A DNA stretch of 64,000 nucleotides from Bacteroidota bacterium (GCA_016124585.1 WGNL01000010.1:248001-312000), one strand, 5' to 3'. Shown: positions 53,598-62,097, counted from the stretch's first letter. The notes: a model not told the origin generated them from the sequence alone. Numbers and translations are program-made.

Positions 53598-54704
53598 TTA
53601 ATCTACCCAATCCGCTACGAATACATTCGTGTCATGTCTACCGCCGTTGTTGCGGTTGCTGGAGAAAGCTACTTTTTTACCATCTGGTGAAAACATAATG
53701 AATGAATCAAAGCCAGTATCAAAAGTGATTTGCTCAAGTCCTGTGCCGTCCAAGTTCACAGCAAACACATTGAACAAGCGACCACTCTTACTGTGGTGAT
53801 TGGTGGAAAAAAGGATTTTCTTGCCGCTTGGGTCCATGAAAGGTGCCCAATTCGCACCGCCAAGATGTGTGATTTGCTTTAAGTCCGAACCGTCCACATT
53901 GCAGGTGAAAATCTCAAGTGCAGTGGGTTGTACCAATCCCTGCGCCAGCAGTTCTTTGTAGGTTTTCACTTCCTCGTCTGTTTTCGGACGGCTAGCCCGG
54001 AAAACCAAACGCTTGTTGTCTGGCGTAAAAAAAGCGCCACCATCGTAACCCAATCCATTGGTCACTTGGCGCTGGTCAGAGCCGTCAATGTTCATCGTCC
54101 AAAGTTCCAAATCGCCTGAGCGGGTGCTGGTAAAAACGATTTTTTTGCCGTCCGGCGAAACAGTTCCTTCTGCGTCATAACCGGGCGAGTTGGTCAGTTT
54201 TTTAACAATATTCCCTTTCAAATCAGCTACATAAATATCGAATTCTTTGTGAACTGACCAGACATATTTGCCCCCAACACTACGTGGCGACTCAGGACAG
54301 TTGTCGCCGCTCTCGTGCGTGCTAGCAAAGAGAATATGCTTGTTGTCTGGCATGAAATACGAGCAAGTCGTTTTCCCTTTCCCAGTACTGATAAGCTGTG
54401 GTTTTTGGCCGCCATTCGTGCCTGTGCTGATTGGCATGTAGAAAATCTGGTCACAGGCAGTTCCCCATTTTTCATTGGTTGCTTGAAAAGTGAGGTACTT
54501 GCTGTCGAAACTCCAGTAGGCTTCTGCGTTGTCGCCAGCAAATGTCAATTGCTTGACATTGCGGAAGTGGTTTTCACCAGTCAAACGGAGGGTGTCCGCT
54601 GCCTGATTGTAATTGGTAAGTGCTTGGTTTCCAGCTTTTTTTGATGAGTCGCAAGCCAAAGCCATCATGGCAAATGACAGGGCGAGGATGGTGTATTTTG
54701 TCAT
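53598..54704 (-). CDS. TolB-like PD40 beta-propeller lipoprotein
   Basis: 368 aa with a lipobox at Cys18 (MALAC). The rest is a chain of PD40/TolB blades: NAEAYWSFDSKYLTFQA, GTVSPDGKKIVFTSTRSGDLELWTM, PFMDPSGKKILFSTNH and IMFSPDGKKVAFSSNRNNGG, the last three with the SPDGK signature. Such proteins bind partners or peptides in the periplasm. This one carries no protease or other enzymatic domain. A -7 element TATCTTTG lies 14 nt upstream. Confidence 0.85.
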   Translation of the reverse strand: MTKYTILALSFAMMALACDSSKKAGNQALTNYNQAADTLRLTGENHFRNVKQLTFAGDNAEAYWSFDSKYLTFQATNEKWGTACDQIFYMPISTGTNGGQKPQLISTGKGKTTCSYFMPDNKHILFASTHESGDNCPESPRSVGGKYVWSVHKEFDIYVADLKGNIVKKLTNSPGYDAEGTVSPDGKKIVFTSTRSGDLELWTMNIDGSDQRQVTNGLGYDGGAFFTPDNKRLVFRASRPKTDEEVKTYKELLAQGLVQPTALEIFTCNVDGSDLKQITHLGGANWAPFMDPSGKKILFSTNHHSKSGRLFNVFAVNLDGTGLEQITFDTGFDSFIMFSPDGKKVAFSSNRNNGGRHDTNVFVADWVD

Positions 54705-54717
54705 AAAATTTTTTTCG

Positions 54718-54725
54718 CAAAGATA
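54718..54725 (-). promoter_or_regulatory. candidate -7 element (TATCTTTG) for the TolB-like gene
   Basis: TATCTTTG on the minus strand matches TAnnTTTG and would start transcription only about 5-8 nt before the ATG at 54704, so the message would be nearly leaderless. No -33 TTG at standard spacing. Confidence 0.4.
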
Positions 54726-54790
54726 GTATTCGCAAGCTCCTTGCCCAGTCTAGCCTCATTTTACAGCGTAATCCTTTTGTAAAAATGCCA

Positions 54791-55276
54791 CTAATTACTT
54801 GCCCTTCGTTCCATCAGCACATTGTCATGCCATGTGCCGTCCCGTTGTGCAATTCGTTCCCGAATGCCTACTACCCGAAATCCTGCCTGCTCGTGAAGTG
54901 CGATACTTGCCTTGTTTTGGGCAAAAATGACTGCCTGCAACGTCCAAAACCCCTGCTTCTCAGCATTGGAAATTAGTTGCTTGAGCAAGGTTTGGCCGAT
55001 GCCTTTTCCCCTGCTTTTTTCACCAATGTAAATCGCCACCTCGCCCACACCTCGGTAAACTTCCCGTTTTGAATAAGGTGTGAGCGCTGCCCAGCCAACT
55101 ACCTCACCATCAACAGTTGCCACCAAACGGCAAATAGATAGGTATTTTTCATCCCATGCTTCCCAGTCAATGGATTTTGTTTCAAAAGTGGCAATACCTG
55201 TGGCCAAGCCTTCTTCGTAAATACGGCGGACAGCTGGGTAGTGTGCTTCCAGTAATGGCTCAATTACCAAATTCAT
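54791..55276 (-). CDS. GNAT N-acetyltransferase (phosphinothricin acetyltransferase-like)
   Basis: 161 aa. GNAT motif A is VAIYIGEKSRGKGIGQTLL; the N-terminal IYEEGLATGIATFETK and the C-terminal HEQAGFRVVGIRERIAQRDGTWHDNVLMER are typical of the Pat/ArsN1-like group. The start at 55276 overlaps the upstream stop as ATGA, implying coupled translation with the DUF6428-like gene. Related acetyltransferases (ArsN) occur in arsenic clusters, where they detoxify the arsenical arsinothricin. That role here is an inference from position. Confidence 0.82.
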   Translation of the reverse strand: MNLVIEPLLEAHYPAVRRIYEEGLATGIATFETKSIDWEAWDEKYLSICRLVATVDGEVVGWAALTPYSKREVYRGVGEVAIYIGEKSRGKGIGQTLLKQLISNAEKQGFWTLQAVIFAQNKASIALHEQAGFRVVGIRERIAQRDGTWHDNVLMERRASN

Positions 55277-55731
55277 GAGCAGCAACCGACTGTTGAACAG
55301 CCTGCCAACTCCAATTCCAGCTTGGGCTTGCAGACGGTAGGTGGTACAAACATTTTCACAACCAATTGACTTTCTGTGATTTCAATATCCGATGGGCTGT
55401 AGTTGGAAGTGGGGAGGTACTCGTTTCCCCACTCAAAAAAGATGTCGGCATCTCCTCGCATCGGCTTCATTTTGCCCACAATGTCGAAGATTTTTAGAGC
55501 TTTTTCAGTGAGCATGTGGCGCTCCACCTGCTCGTCACCGGAAACCCAGAGCTGCACTACTGTTTGAAAATACTCGCTTGGCCTGCCCCCACAGTCCACT
55601 GCTTCGATGTGCATATTTTTCACTTCCGTAATGTGATAAGCCATTGGCACGAAGAAGCCTTGGCGGTATTCAAAAACGAGTTCCTTGCTGGGATTTTCCC
55701 GCAGTGTTTGGAGAAATTGATTGGTTGTCAT
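55273..55731 (-). CDS. DUF6428-like protein of the arsenic-type cluster
   Basis: 152 aa from the Met at 55731 (TNQFLQTLRENPSKELVFEY). FVPMAYHITEVKNMHIEAVDCGG is the feature I associate with DUF6428, a family often seen beside arsR. The C-terminus is Cys-rich (AGCSTVGCCS), which could bind a soft metal or arsenite. No signal peptide. Ends in a 4-nt ATGA overlap with the GNAT gene. It follows a 26-aa Cys-rich peptide gene on the same strand. Function not established. Confidence 0.75.
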   Translation of the reverse strand: MTTNQFLQTLRENPSKELVFEYRQGFFVPMAYHITEVKNMHIEAVDCGGRPSEYFQTVVQLWVSGDEQVERHMLTEKALKIFDIVGKMKPMRGDADIFFEWGNEYLPTSNYSPSDIEITESQLVVKMFVPPTVCKPKLELELAGCSTVGCCS

Positions 55732-55809
55732 GTTGAAAATTGGTAAGTTATTACTGAAAAAGGATTTGAAAATGGTGGCAACTTGGAAAGCAGTTGCCAC
55801 CAATATCTT

Positions 55810-55890
55810 TTAGCAGCAGCCGTTTCCACAGCCGGTGCCACAGCAGCCACCTTCGGTGGTGCTTGTTTGGAATGAAATTGAATTTCGCAT
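55810..55890 (-). CDS. 26-aa cysteine-rich micropeptide between arsR and the DUF6428-like gene
   Basis: A complete frame (ATG at 55888-55890, TAA at 55810-55812) whose last 13 residues are GGCCGTGCGNGCC, five Cys in thirteen positions. The N-terminal half is polar (MRNSISFQTSTTE). It sits in the leader of the DUF6428-like gene, 38 nt downstream of the conserved ArsR-type operator at 55929. Its CC-x3-C-x3-CC pattern echoes the Cys-rich C-termini of the DUF6428-like protein and ArsR. A small thiol-rich metal-binding or leader peptide is plausible. Coding status is inferred from the intact frame and composition, with no obvious ribosome binding site. Confidence 0.55.
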   Translation of the reverse strand: MRNSISFQTSTTEGGCCGTGCGNGCC

Positions 55891-55928
55891 AGCACAAATA
55901 GTTTAAAAGTGAAAAAATACGCTTTCTA

Positions 55929-55944
55929 TCGCAATATTACGATG
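55929..55944. promoter_or_regulatory. ArsR-type operator, copy 1
   Basis: ATCGCAATATTACGAT, a near-perfect palindrome (ATCG-Y-AATATT-R-CGAT), identical to copy 2 at 56294. It lies between the arsR stop and the micropeptide, where it would control the downstream genes separately from arsR. Confidence 0.75.
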
Positions 55945-55963
55945 ATTTAAGCCAAAAAAAATC

Positions 55964-56275
55964 TCAACAGCAGCGACTGAACATCTCGCCGAATGCCGCC
56001 GTGAACTCCCGCAAAACCTCCATGTTCAGGCAGTAGCAAACCTTGGGCGGTTCCACGCTTCCGGTGATGATGCCCACGTTTTTCATCGCTTTCAAGTGCT
56101 GCGAGACCGTACTTTGCGACAGCGGGAGCACATCCACCAAATCCCCGCATACACAGGCTTTGGTTTTGAGCAAATGCTGAATGATGGCTACTCTAGCAGG
56201 ATGTGCCAGCGCCTTTGCCAGTTCAGCAATTCGGTTCTGTTCGGTAGAAAATGCTGCTGTTTTGCTAAGTCCCAT
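55964..56275 (-). CDS. arsR: ArsR/SmtB-family metalloregulator
   Basis: 103 aa winged-helix repressor. Recognition region PLSQSTVSQHLKAMKNVGII (51-70); metal site ACVCGDL with C41 and C43 just before the HTH, as in the arsenite-sensing ArsR group (usually CVCDL). Further cysteines at C80, C82, C102 and C103 could complete an As(III) or Cd(II) site. It probably represses its own gene and the downstream cluster via the two identical palindromes at 56294 and 55929, releasing DNA when arsenite binds. No arsenite permease or reductase gene lies in the window. Confidence 0.88.
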   Translation of the reverse strand: MGLSKTAAFSTEQNRIAELAKALAHPARVAIIQHLLKTKACVCGDLVDVLPLSQSTVSQHLKAMKNVGIITGSVEPPKVCYCLNMEVLREFTAAFGEMFSRCC

Positions 56276-56293
56276 CCGTCGGGTTTGAAATTC

Positions 56294-56309
56294 ATCGCAA
56301 TATTACGAT
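56294..56309. promoter_or_regulatory. ArsR-type operator, copy 2
   Basis: ATCGCAATATTACGAT, identical to the 16 nt at 55929-55944, placed 18 nt upstream of the arsR start. On the minus strand it contains TAATATTG, one base from the -7 consensus, so bound repressor would block the promoter. Confidence 0.8.
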
Positions 56310-56377
56310 TATTAGGTTTTGAAAAGCAATTTTTCAGGAAAGTTTTTTTGAAAAAAAATTGCTTGCTTAATTTTCGG

Positions 56378-56408
56378 TTGCAGCCACTTGGTACCTACGG
56401 TAATTTTG
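56378..56408 (+). promoter_or_regulatory. ada promoter (TTG-N20-TAATTTTG)
   Basis: -33 TTG at 56378-56380 and -7 TAATTTTG at 56401-56408 with 20 nt between them. Transcription would begin near 56414, 16 nt before the ATG at 56430, which excludes the longer upstream start. Confidence 0.7.
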
Positions 56409-56429
56409 CCCTCAACAAAATATATAAAA

Positions 56430-57497
56430 ATGCTCACGACGACATTACCCGACACGACCACCATGTACCAAGCCCTGTTGAACAAGGATACCAGTTTTGA
56501 AGGTATTTTTTTTGCGGGTATCAAGACCACTGGCATTTTTTGCAGGCCCAGTTGCACTGCCAGAAAACCCAAGCCTGAGAACGTAGAGTACTACGCCAAT
56601 GCGAGTGAAGCCATCCGCCACGGCTATCGGCCCTGCAAGGTTTGCCACCCGATGGAACTGAAGGACGCAACCCCTGATTGGCTCGAACCGCTGCTCAAAG
56701 AAATTGGCGCTGACCCTTCTATCCGGTTGCGCAGCAGTGACCTTCGGGAACGTGGACTGCAGCCAGAGCGAGTAAGCCGTTGGTTCAAAAAAACACACGG
56801 CATCACCTTTCAGGCCTATTTGAGAATGCTCCGCATTAACCAGGCTTTTGGACAAATCAGGCATGGTGAGCGGGTGACGGATACGGCTTTCAGCAACGGC
56901 TATGAATCGCTTAGTGGCTTTGCTGATTCTTTCAAAAAAACTACAGGTTTTGCGCCAGCAAAAAGTACTAATAAAAAAATCATCACAGTGACTAGGCTGC
57001 TGACGCCCCTCGGCCCGATGATGGCTGGTGCCACAGACCACGGCATCTGCCTACTTGAATTTACAGACCGTAGGATGCTGGAAACACAAATCAGCCGTTT
57101 GAAAAAATACTTGAAAGCTGAGATAGTGTCTGGCGAGCATTCATTTTTTTCGATGCTAAACGAGCAACTGAACGATTATTTCGATGGAAAAAGAAAGGAT
57201 TTTGGATTGCCGCTGGACTTGACGGGGACAGCTTTTCAGCAACAAGTTTGGACAGAATTATTACAAATTCCATATGGCAAAACACGTTCGTACAAAGAGC
57301 AGGCGACCAATATTGGGAACCCTAAAGCGGTTCGGGCAGTGGCAAGGGCAAATGGCGACAACCGAATTTCTATCATCATTCCTTGCCATCGGGTCATTGG
57401 TTCTGACGGTGAGTTGACAGGTTACGGAGGTGGGCTTTGGCGGAAAAAATGGCTGCTCGAACATGAACAGAATTCAAAATTGAAAGTGGATAATTGA
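56430..57497 (+). CDS. ada: Ada-type methylated-DNA repair protein and transcriptional activator
   Basis: 355 aa. N-terminal Ada zinc domain with the four cysteines C38, C42, C69 and C72 (GIFCRPSC ... RPCKVC), one of which accepts methyl from phosphotriesters. An AraC-type HTH follows (RVSRWFKKTHGITFQAYLRML ends in AFSNGYES-GFADSFKK), then an O6-alkylguanine methyltransferase domain with the acceptor C319 in IIPCHRVIGS. All three modules are intact, so it should act as both repair enzyme and methylation-activated regulator. The start was chosen by the promoter spacing. Ends inside a phrase-repeat hairpin. Confidence 0.93.
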   Translation: MLTTTLPDTTTMYQALLNKDTSFEGIFFAGIKTTGIFCRPSCTARKPKPENVEYYANASEAIRHGYRPCKVCHPMELKDATPDWLEPLLKEIGADPSIRLRSSDLRERGLQPERVSRWFKKTHGITFQAYLRMLRINQAFGQIRHGERVTDTAFSNGYESLSGFADSFKKTTGFAPAKSTNKKIITVTRLLTPLGPMMAGATDHGICLLEFTDRRMLETQISRLKKYLKAEIVSGEHSFFSMLNEQLNDYFDGKRKDFGLPLDLTGTAFQQQVWTELLQIPYGKTRSYKEQATNIGNPKAVRAVARANGDNRISIIIPCHRVIGSDGELTGYGGGLWRKKWLLEHEQNSKLKVDN

Positions 57498-57546
57498 CAA
57501 CTATCGCATTTGTTTCAATTGTCAATTATCCATTGTCAATTATCCA
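57487..57546. repeat. inverted repeat with a duplicated right arm
   Basis: Left arm tggataattgacaa (57487-57500); its exact reverse complement ttgtcaattatcca occurs twice in direct tandem (57519-57532 and 57533-57546). The left arm overlaps the ada stop codon and the right arm ends 3 nt before the stop of the convergent gene, so either copy could pair. Confidence 0.88.
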
Positions 57547-57549
57547 TTC

Positions 57550-58911
57550 CTATGGTTTTGCCCCTTCTAGCCATTTGCTGATGCCGGGGCAAGCTTGATA
57601 AGTTTGATCGATGCGGATGTATGTGGAGCGTACTTTTTCTTCGACCCACCGGGCAGTTTCAGCGGACTTTTTTTGCTCAATGGCAGCTGTCTGAATTTTT
57701 GCATAATCCTTCTCCAAACTTGCCACGTGAGGTTGCGTTCGGCTCTGTAGCTGCACAATTCTAAAAAAGGTTTCACCACGTGGGTCTGTAAAGCTGAAGG
57801 GCTTTGAAAATTCGCCAACTTTCATAGTGTCAATGGTGAAATAGATGGCAGGCTCTAAGTCCCCAATTTCAAAAAACGAGTTGCCACTGGCTGGATTGAC
57901 GAGCTTACCGTCGTTGTTGTAGCTCTGTACGTCTTTATAGCCAAACATTTTTACTGCCTTCGAAAAACTGATGCTGTCCGACATAAGCAATTGGCGTACG
58001 GAGTCGAGTTTGTGTTCTGTGAGGGCAAGGTCAGCATCGGTAATTTCAGGTTTAACAAGGATGTGCCTGGTGTTTATGCTGTTGCCACGGCGTCCAATCA
58101 GTTGAATGAGGTGGAACCCGAATTCAGACTCCACTACATCTGAAATTTGATTCTCGTCAAGTTTGTAAGCTGCTGCTTCGAAAGCTGCCACAAATTTCCC
58201 CCGTTTGGTCCAACCGAGGTCGCCGCCAATTCTTGCACTGGCAAAGTCATCGGAATATTTTTTTGCCAATTCTTCGAATGATTCGCCACCTTCCACAATG
58301 CGCTTGCGGATGTCGGTTAGTTTGTCAATGGCCTTTTGGCGTTCAACGGCATTGATTTCTGGCTTCATCACAATTTCGCCGATTTCCACTTCCGAATTGA
58401 AATAAGGCAAGCTGTCTCGTGGGATTTTTTTGAAAAATGCCTTCACTTCGGACGGCGTCACGCTTATACCTTCCATGACTTTAGAACGCATTCTGTCTGC
58501 AAGCAACTGGCTTTTGAGGTCCTCTCTGAATGACTGCTTTACTTCGCCGATGGACTGGCCGTAATAATCCTCGAACTGGTTAACGTCACCACCCATGTAA
58601 TCGAGGATTTGCTCAATACGGGCATTCATCTGGTCTTCCACTTCTTCATCTTTCACTTCCACGCTGTCGATTTTTGCTTGGTTCACGAGCAGTTTTTGCG
58701 TGAGCAGGTTGTCCAGCATTAGGCAGCGGGCGTCGGGGGGGAGCTTGCCGCCTTGCTTGTCGGCAATGAGCGCAATCTGCTCTTCCAGTTCTGAAAGCAA
58801 AATGTATTCGCCTCCCACATTGGCAACCACTTTGTCAATCACTTCACGTTGGGCAACCAGTTGCGAAGCAATAAAAACCGCTAAAAGCCCAAGGGCAATT
58901 CTTTTTATCAT
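57550..58911 (-). CDS. SurA-like periplasmic peptidyl-prolyl isomerase
   Basis: 453 aa from the Met at 58911 (signal peptide ending QLVAQ). A SurA N-terminal chaperone domain (VVANVGGEYILLSELEEQI ... LLTQKLLVNQAKID) is followed by two parvulin/PpiC domains. The first has GGDLGWTKRGKFVAAFEAAAYKL and FGFHLIQLIGRRG. The second is more degenerate. It is the third gene of a three-isomerase unit and probably guides outer-membrane proteins across the periplasm. Confidence 0.88.
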   Translation of the reverse strand: MIKRIALGLLAVFIASQLVAQREVIDKVVANVGGEYILLSELEEQIALIADKQGGKLPPDARCLMLDNLLTQKLLVNQAKIDSVEVKDEEVEDQMNARIEQILDYMGGDVNQFEDYYGQSIGEVKQSFREDLKSQLLADRMRSKVMEGISVTPSEVKAFFKKIPRDSLPYFNSEVEIGEIVMKPEINAVERQKAIDKLTDIRKRIVEGGESFEELAKKYSDDFASARIGGDLGWTKRGKFVAAFEAAAYKLDENQISDVVESEFGFHLIQLIGRRGNSINTRHILVKPEITDADLALTEHKLDSVRQLLMSDSISFSKAVKMFGYKDVQSYNNDGKLVNPASGNSFFEIGDLEPAIYFTIDTMKVGEFSKPFSFTDPRGETFFRIVQLQSRTQPHVASLEKDYAKIQTAAIEQKKSAETARWVEEKVRSTYIRIDQTYQACPGISKWLEGAKP

Positions 58912-58995
58912 TGATGATTCTATTTTTTGATGTCTAGGCAAATTTCAGGGTTGGTCAGAGGATTTGCAGTTTAAAGAAAGCTTGCTGCACAAATC

Positions 58996-59904
58996 TTATT
59001 CGAACACTTTCAAGTTGTTTTTTTGCACAGCTTCTTGGTAAAGTTTATCCTTCAAATCTTCCAAAAGTTCAGTTTTTCTTTTGTGCAAAATGACTTTCCT
59101 TGCTTGGTCTTCGATGTAGGATAGTGGTGCAATTTCTTTTTTGCGGACTAGCTCCAACAACTTGAAATAGTACACAAAGTTTTCGTCCCGTTGGATGAAG
59201 TCCTTTCTGTTTTCAACATTGTCAACGGTCAAAGTGCCCTGCGGCATGTAAGCCGCAATATCGTCCACGTTGTACCAAGTATTGTCTTGCAAGTGATGCA
59301 CTGCTGCATGTTGGCTGCACCACCTTGAGAGGTCTGCAAAGTCCTCACTTTTGTTGCTGTTCCACCAATCCTGAGCTTTGTCAGAGTTTGGAGCATTTCG
59401 AGGTGCTTTGATGAAACGGCATCGCAAAATGGGGGTCTCAAGCTGGTACTGCTCTTTGTTTTTTTCGTAAAATTCTTGTAGCTGTTGCTCCGTCACCGTA
59501 GAATCCAGCAACTTGTTCATCACAAGGTTCCCGTAATTGTTCTTGATGAGCGAGGCACGATAATCAGCTACCAATTTTTCAAGGTTGAGGTCTTCGGGGA
59601 TGTTCTGTTCTGCCTCGTGCAGCAGGGCCATTTCCCGCATCCAATATCTAACATAGGTGTTGATGATGACCGTACTATCCTCCCCGGTAATGCCCTGCGG
59701 CAACATTCCGTCCATGTCGGAGAGGTAAAGGGTTTTGTCATAAATACGGCCCAACTTCCGGTCGTTTTTTGAGTGTTTGGTATCGTTGCTGCATGAACCG
59801 AGCAAAGCAAAGACCGCCGCTGCAAAAAGCAGAAACCAGGCGGAGAAACGCTCCCCGCCTGGTTTATTATTCTGCTTAGCAATATTTTTTGTAGTGAAGT
59901 TCAT
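58996..59904 (-). CDS. SurA/PpiC-related lipoprotein
   Basis: 302 aa; lipobox at C38 (FALLGSC) after a long N-terminal extension. It has a SurA-like helical N-domain (YVRYWMREMALLHEAEQNI; LVMNKLLDSTVTEQQLQEFYEKNKEQY) and a parvulin-like region that lacks the conserved GGDLG block. It is probably a membrane-tethered chaperone-like member that has lost isomerase residues. It sits between two full SurA-like genes, 66 nt and 84 nt from its neighbours. Confidence 0.72.
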   Translation of the reverse strand: MNFTTKNIAKQNNKPGGERFSAWFLLFAAAVFALLGSCSNDTKHSKNDRKLGRIYDKTLYLSDMDGMLPQGITGEDSTVIINTYVRYWMREMALLHEAEQNIPEDLNLEKLVADYRASLIKNNYGNLVMNKLLDSTVTEQQLQEFYEKNKEQYQLETPILRCRFIKAPRNAPNSDKAQDWWNSNKSEDFADLSRWCSQHAAVHHLQDNTWYNVDDIAAYMPQGTLTVDNVENRKDFIQRDENFVYYFKLLELVRKKEIAPLSYIEDQARKVILHKRKTELLEDLKDKLYQEAVQKNNLKVFE

Positions 59905-59970
59905 ATTGGTTTGCTCGTTAGTTGGTGTAAAGATAGGCGTACCCAACACGCCAACCAACCAGCTGCAAAC

Positions 59971-61950
59971 TTACTTTTTAACCATGCTATTGAAGACTTT
60001 TTCGTTTGTCTTCACTTTGTATTCTTTACGGAGTGACTCCAACCAGCGCTTTTCCAAGTAATCTTGGTAGTCGGCAACTACGTAGCCACGGGCTTCCAAC
60101 AACGTTTTCTGGCCTGGTTGTAGGATTTCCTCCAGCTTGAAAAAATTGTAGGATTTGTCCCTTTTGCTGATGTCCACAGGAGATAACGCACCCACTTTCC
60201 ATTCCATTTTGTCCACCACTTCGTTACGGCCTTTTTCATATTGTTTCTCCGTGCGGCTAAGGATTTTGTCCTCATCCGTGTTGAATTTGGCAAGTACGGT
60301 TTCAGGGTCGTTGTGCTTCGCAAATTCCCGGATCTGGTTGATTTTGTCTTTGGCTTTTTCAACCAGTGCATACTGGCTCAATACGGCACGTTCTTCCCAT
60401 TTGTAGTTGGCTTTGTTTTTTTCGTAAAACGCTTCTAAGCCAACAGAATCCGCAGAAGCCTTGTCCCAAACTTCCATTTTGGTGACTTCGAAGAGCATGA
60501 CACCTTCTTCGTACTCCCGCATCAGGGATTTGAACTCAGGGTATTTTGTGTCCAGCAATTTCTCTTCGTGTTTCAAAGCAGTTTCACCAACATAGTCCTC
60601 GTAGAGGTTTTCCACTGTTTGAGCGATGCCTGCTCCTGACATTTGTTGACGCTTGCGGGAAGCTTTGGCGCAGTACTCAGCAAAGTCGCCAAGTGTGATT
60701 TTCTCCGAGTTTCCGAAGGAAAAAAGTGGCTTTGTGGATGGCACCTCAGGTGCTTTCCATTTGTATGTCAAAAAACTTTTGGTGGTATCCGCTTCTAAAG
60801 TGGCGATGAAATTGGCCAGCGTTGTATGGTCTTCTGTGAAATTGCTTTCCTTTTTAATTCGCTCGATCATTTTCTGTCGGGCCAATTCGTAGCGGGTATC
60901 CTGCTTGATTTGGTTTTGCAACCTAGATTTCACTACTGTAAACGGTTCGTCCCGTTTTAGGCTGATCCGCTTGAGGATGTGCCAGCCAATTGAAGTCATA
61001 ATTGGTGGTGAAAAATCACCATCATTTTGCAGCGCAAATGCGGCATCTTCAAACGGTTTTTCATAGCGGTTGATACCAAAAAAACCGATGTAACCACCTT
61101 TTGCAGCAGTAGCTTGGTCCATCGAACCCGTTTTGGCAAGTTCCTCAAAATTGGCACCACCTTGCAAAGCGGAGTACAGCGAGTCAATGGCACGGCGTGC
61201 CTTGATTCCATCAGGGAATTTATCCAGCCGCACCATGATATGCGATATTTCCACTTCGCCACGTGCTGGTCGGCGACCATGAACGATCAGCAGGTGGTAA
61301 CCACCGTTGGTACGGATTGGGCCTTGAAGTTTACCGATTGGGGCAGTGTAAGCCGCTGTTTCTAAATTGTAAAATCCATTAGGAAAAAGGGCGGTTACAT
61401 ATCCGATATGACCTAAGTTTTTGTTGACTGATTTGTCGGTGGAATAAACCATTGCAGTAGCACCGAAATCCTCGCCCCGCTCCAATTTAGCTTTCGCTTC
61501 CATAATTTTGTTCCAAGCTGCGAGGGTGTCGGCTGGTGAAGCGTTTGGAGGAAATGATACCATGATGTGGCTAATATCCACGTCTTGCTTGGTACGCTCG
61601 TAGGCTTCGTCCACCAATTTTTCTGTGACTTCCCGATCGATTAAATAGGAGTCTGCAAGCTGGCGGCGGTAGCCTTCCAATTCTTGTTTCAAGGAAGAAA
61701 TGGTATCCAATTTCATGTCCTTGGCCTTTTTAACCTTCAGTTTGAAATTTGTGTAAAGGTCAAGGTACTCTTGTAGGCTGGCTTTTGAGTAATCGGCTTT
61801 GTCACCGTTGGTTTTGGAGTATATGTACTTGAATTCGGAGAGATGAACTGGTGTGTCATCCACTGAGAATAGTACAGGGTCGTCCTTCTGGGCAAAAAGA
61901 CCTGTAGAGAGGAACGTGACAAAAAGCAAAATCAAGAAACGATTCGGCAT
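59971..61950 (-). CDS. large PpiC-type periplasmic peptidyl-prolyl isomerase
   Basis: 659 aa from the Met at 61950 (signal peptide ending TGLFAQ). It begins with a SurA-like helical domain (SEFKYIYSKTNGDK; LQEYLDLYTNFKLKVKKA). Two parvulin domains follow: DISHIMVSFPP ... LGHIGYVTALFPNGF, and EISHIMVRLDKFPDG ... GGYIGFFGINRY ... GWHILKRISLK. A third region near 480-650 repeats the helical fold. First gene of the three-isomerase unit, with a clear promoter upstream; the frame continues to 62097 but that stretch includes the promoter. Confidence 0.88.
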   Translation of the reverse strand: MPNRFLILLFVTFLSTGLFAQKDDPVLFSVDDTPVHLSEFKYIYSKTNGDKADYSKASLQEYLDLYTNFKLKVKKAKDMKLDTISSLKQELEGYRRQLADSYLIDREVTEKLVDEAYERTKQDVDISHIMVSFPPNASPADTLAAWNKIMEAKAKLERGEDFGATAMVYSTDKSVNKNLGHIGYVTALFPNGFYNLETAAYTAPIGKLQGPIRTNGGYHLLIVHGRRPARGEVEISHIMVRLDKFPDGIKARRAIDSLYSALQGGANFEELAKTGSMDQATAAKGGYIGFFGINRYEKPFEDAAFALQNDGDFSPPIMTSIGWHILKRISLKRDEPFTVVKSRLQNQIKQDTRYELARQKMIERIKKESNFTEDHTTLANFIATLEADTTKSFLTYKWKAPEVPSTKPLFSFGNSEKITLGDFAEYCAKASRKRQQMSGAGIAQTVENLYEDYVGETALKHEEKLLDTKYPEFKSLMREYEEGVMLFEVTKMEVWDKASADSVGLEAFYEKNKANYKWEERAVLSQYALVEKAKDKINQIREFAKHNDPETVLAKFNTDEDKILSRTEKQYEKGRNEVVDKMEWKVGALSPVDISKRDKSYNFFKLEEILQPGQKTLLEARGYVVADYQDYLEKRWLESLRKEYKVKTNEKVFNSMVKK

Positions 61951-62068
61951 GGTAGGATGTATTTTGGTTATCAAATGCTTTGAATAAGGTTGTCGGGAGT
62001 TGGGCAAAACGGCGGCAGGTTCATAAAGATTGCTGGAGCCACTTGCACAACGGCCAAAAAAAGCGCCG

Positions 62069-62097
62069 CAAAAGTAGCAAAATTTAAAGGCGGACAA
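62069..62097 (-). promoter_or_regulatory. promoter of the isomerase operon (TTG-N18-TACTTTTG, minus strand)
   Basis: On the minus strand, TTG at 62097-62095 is followed after 18 nt by TACTTTTG at 62076-62069. Transcription would start near 62063, giving a leader of about 110 nt to the ATG at 61950. Confidence 0.65.
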
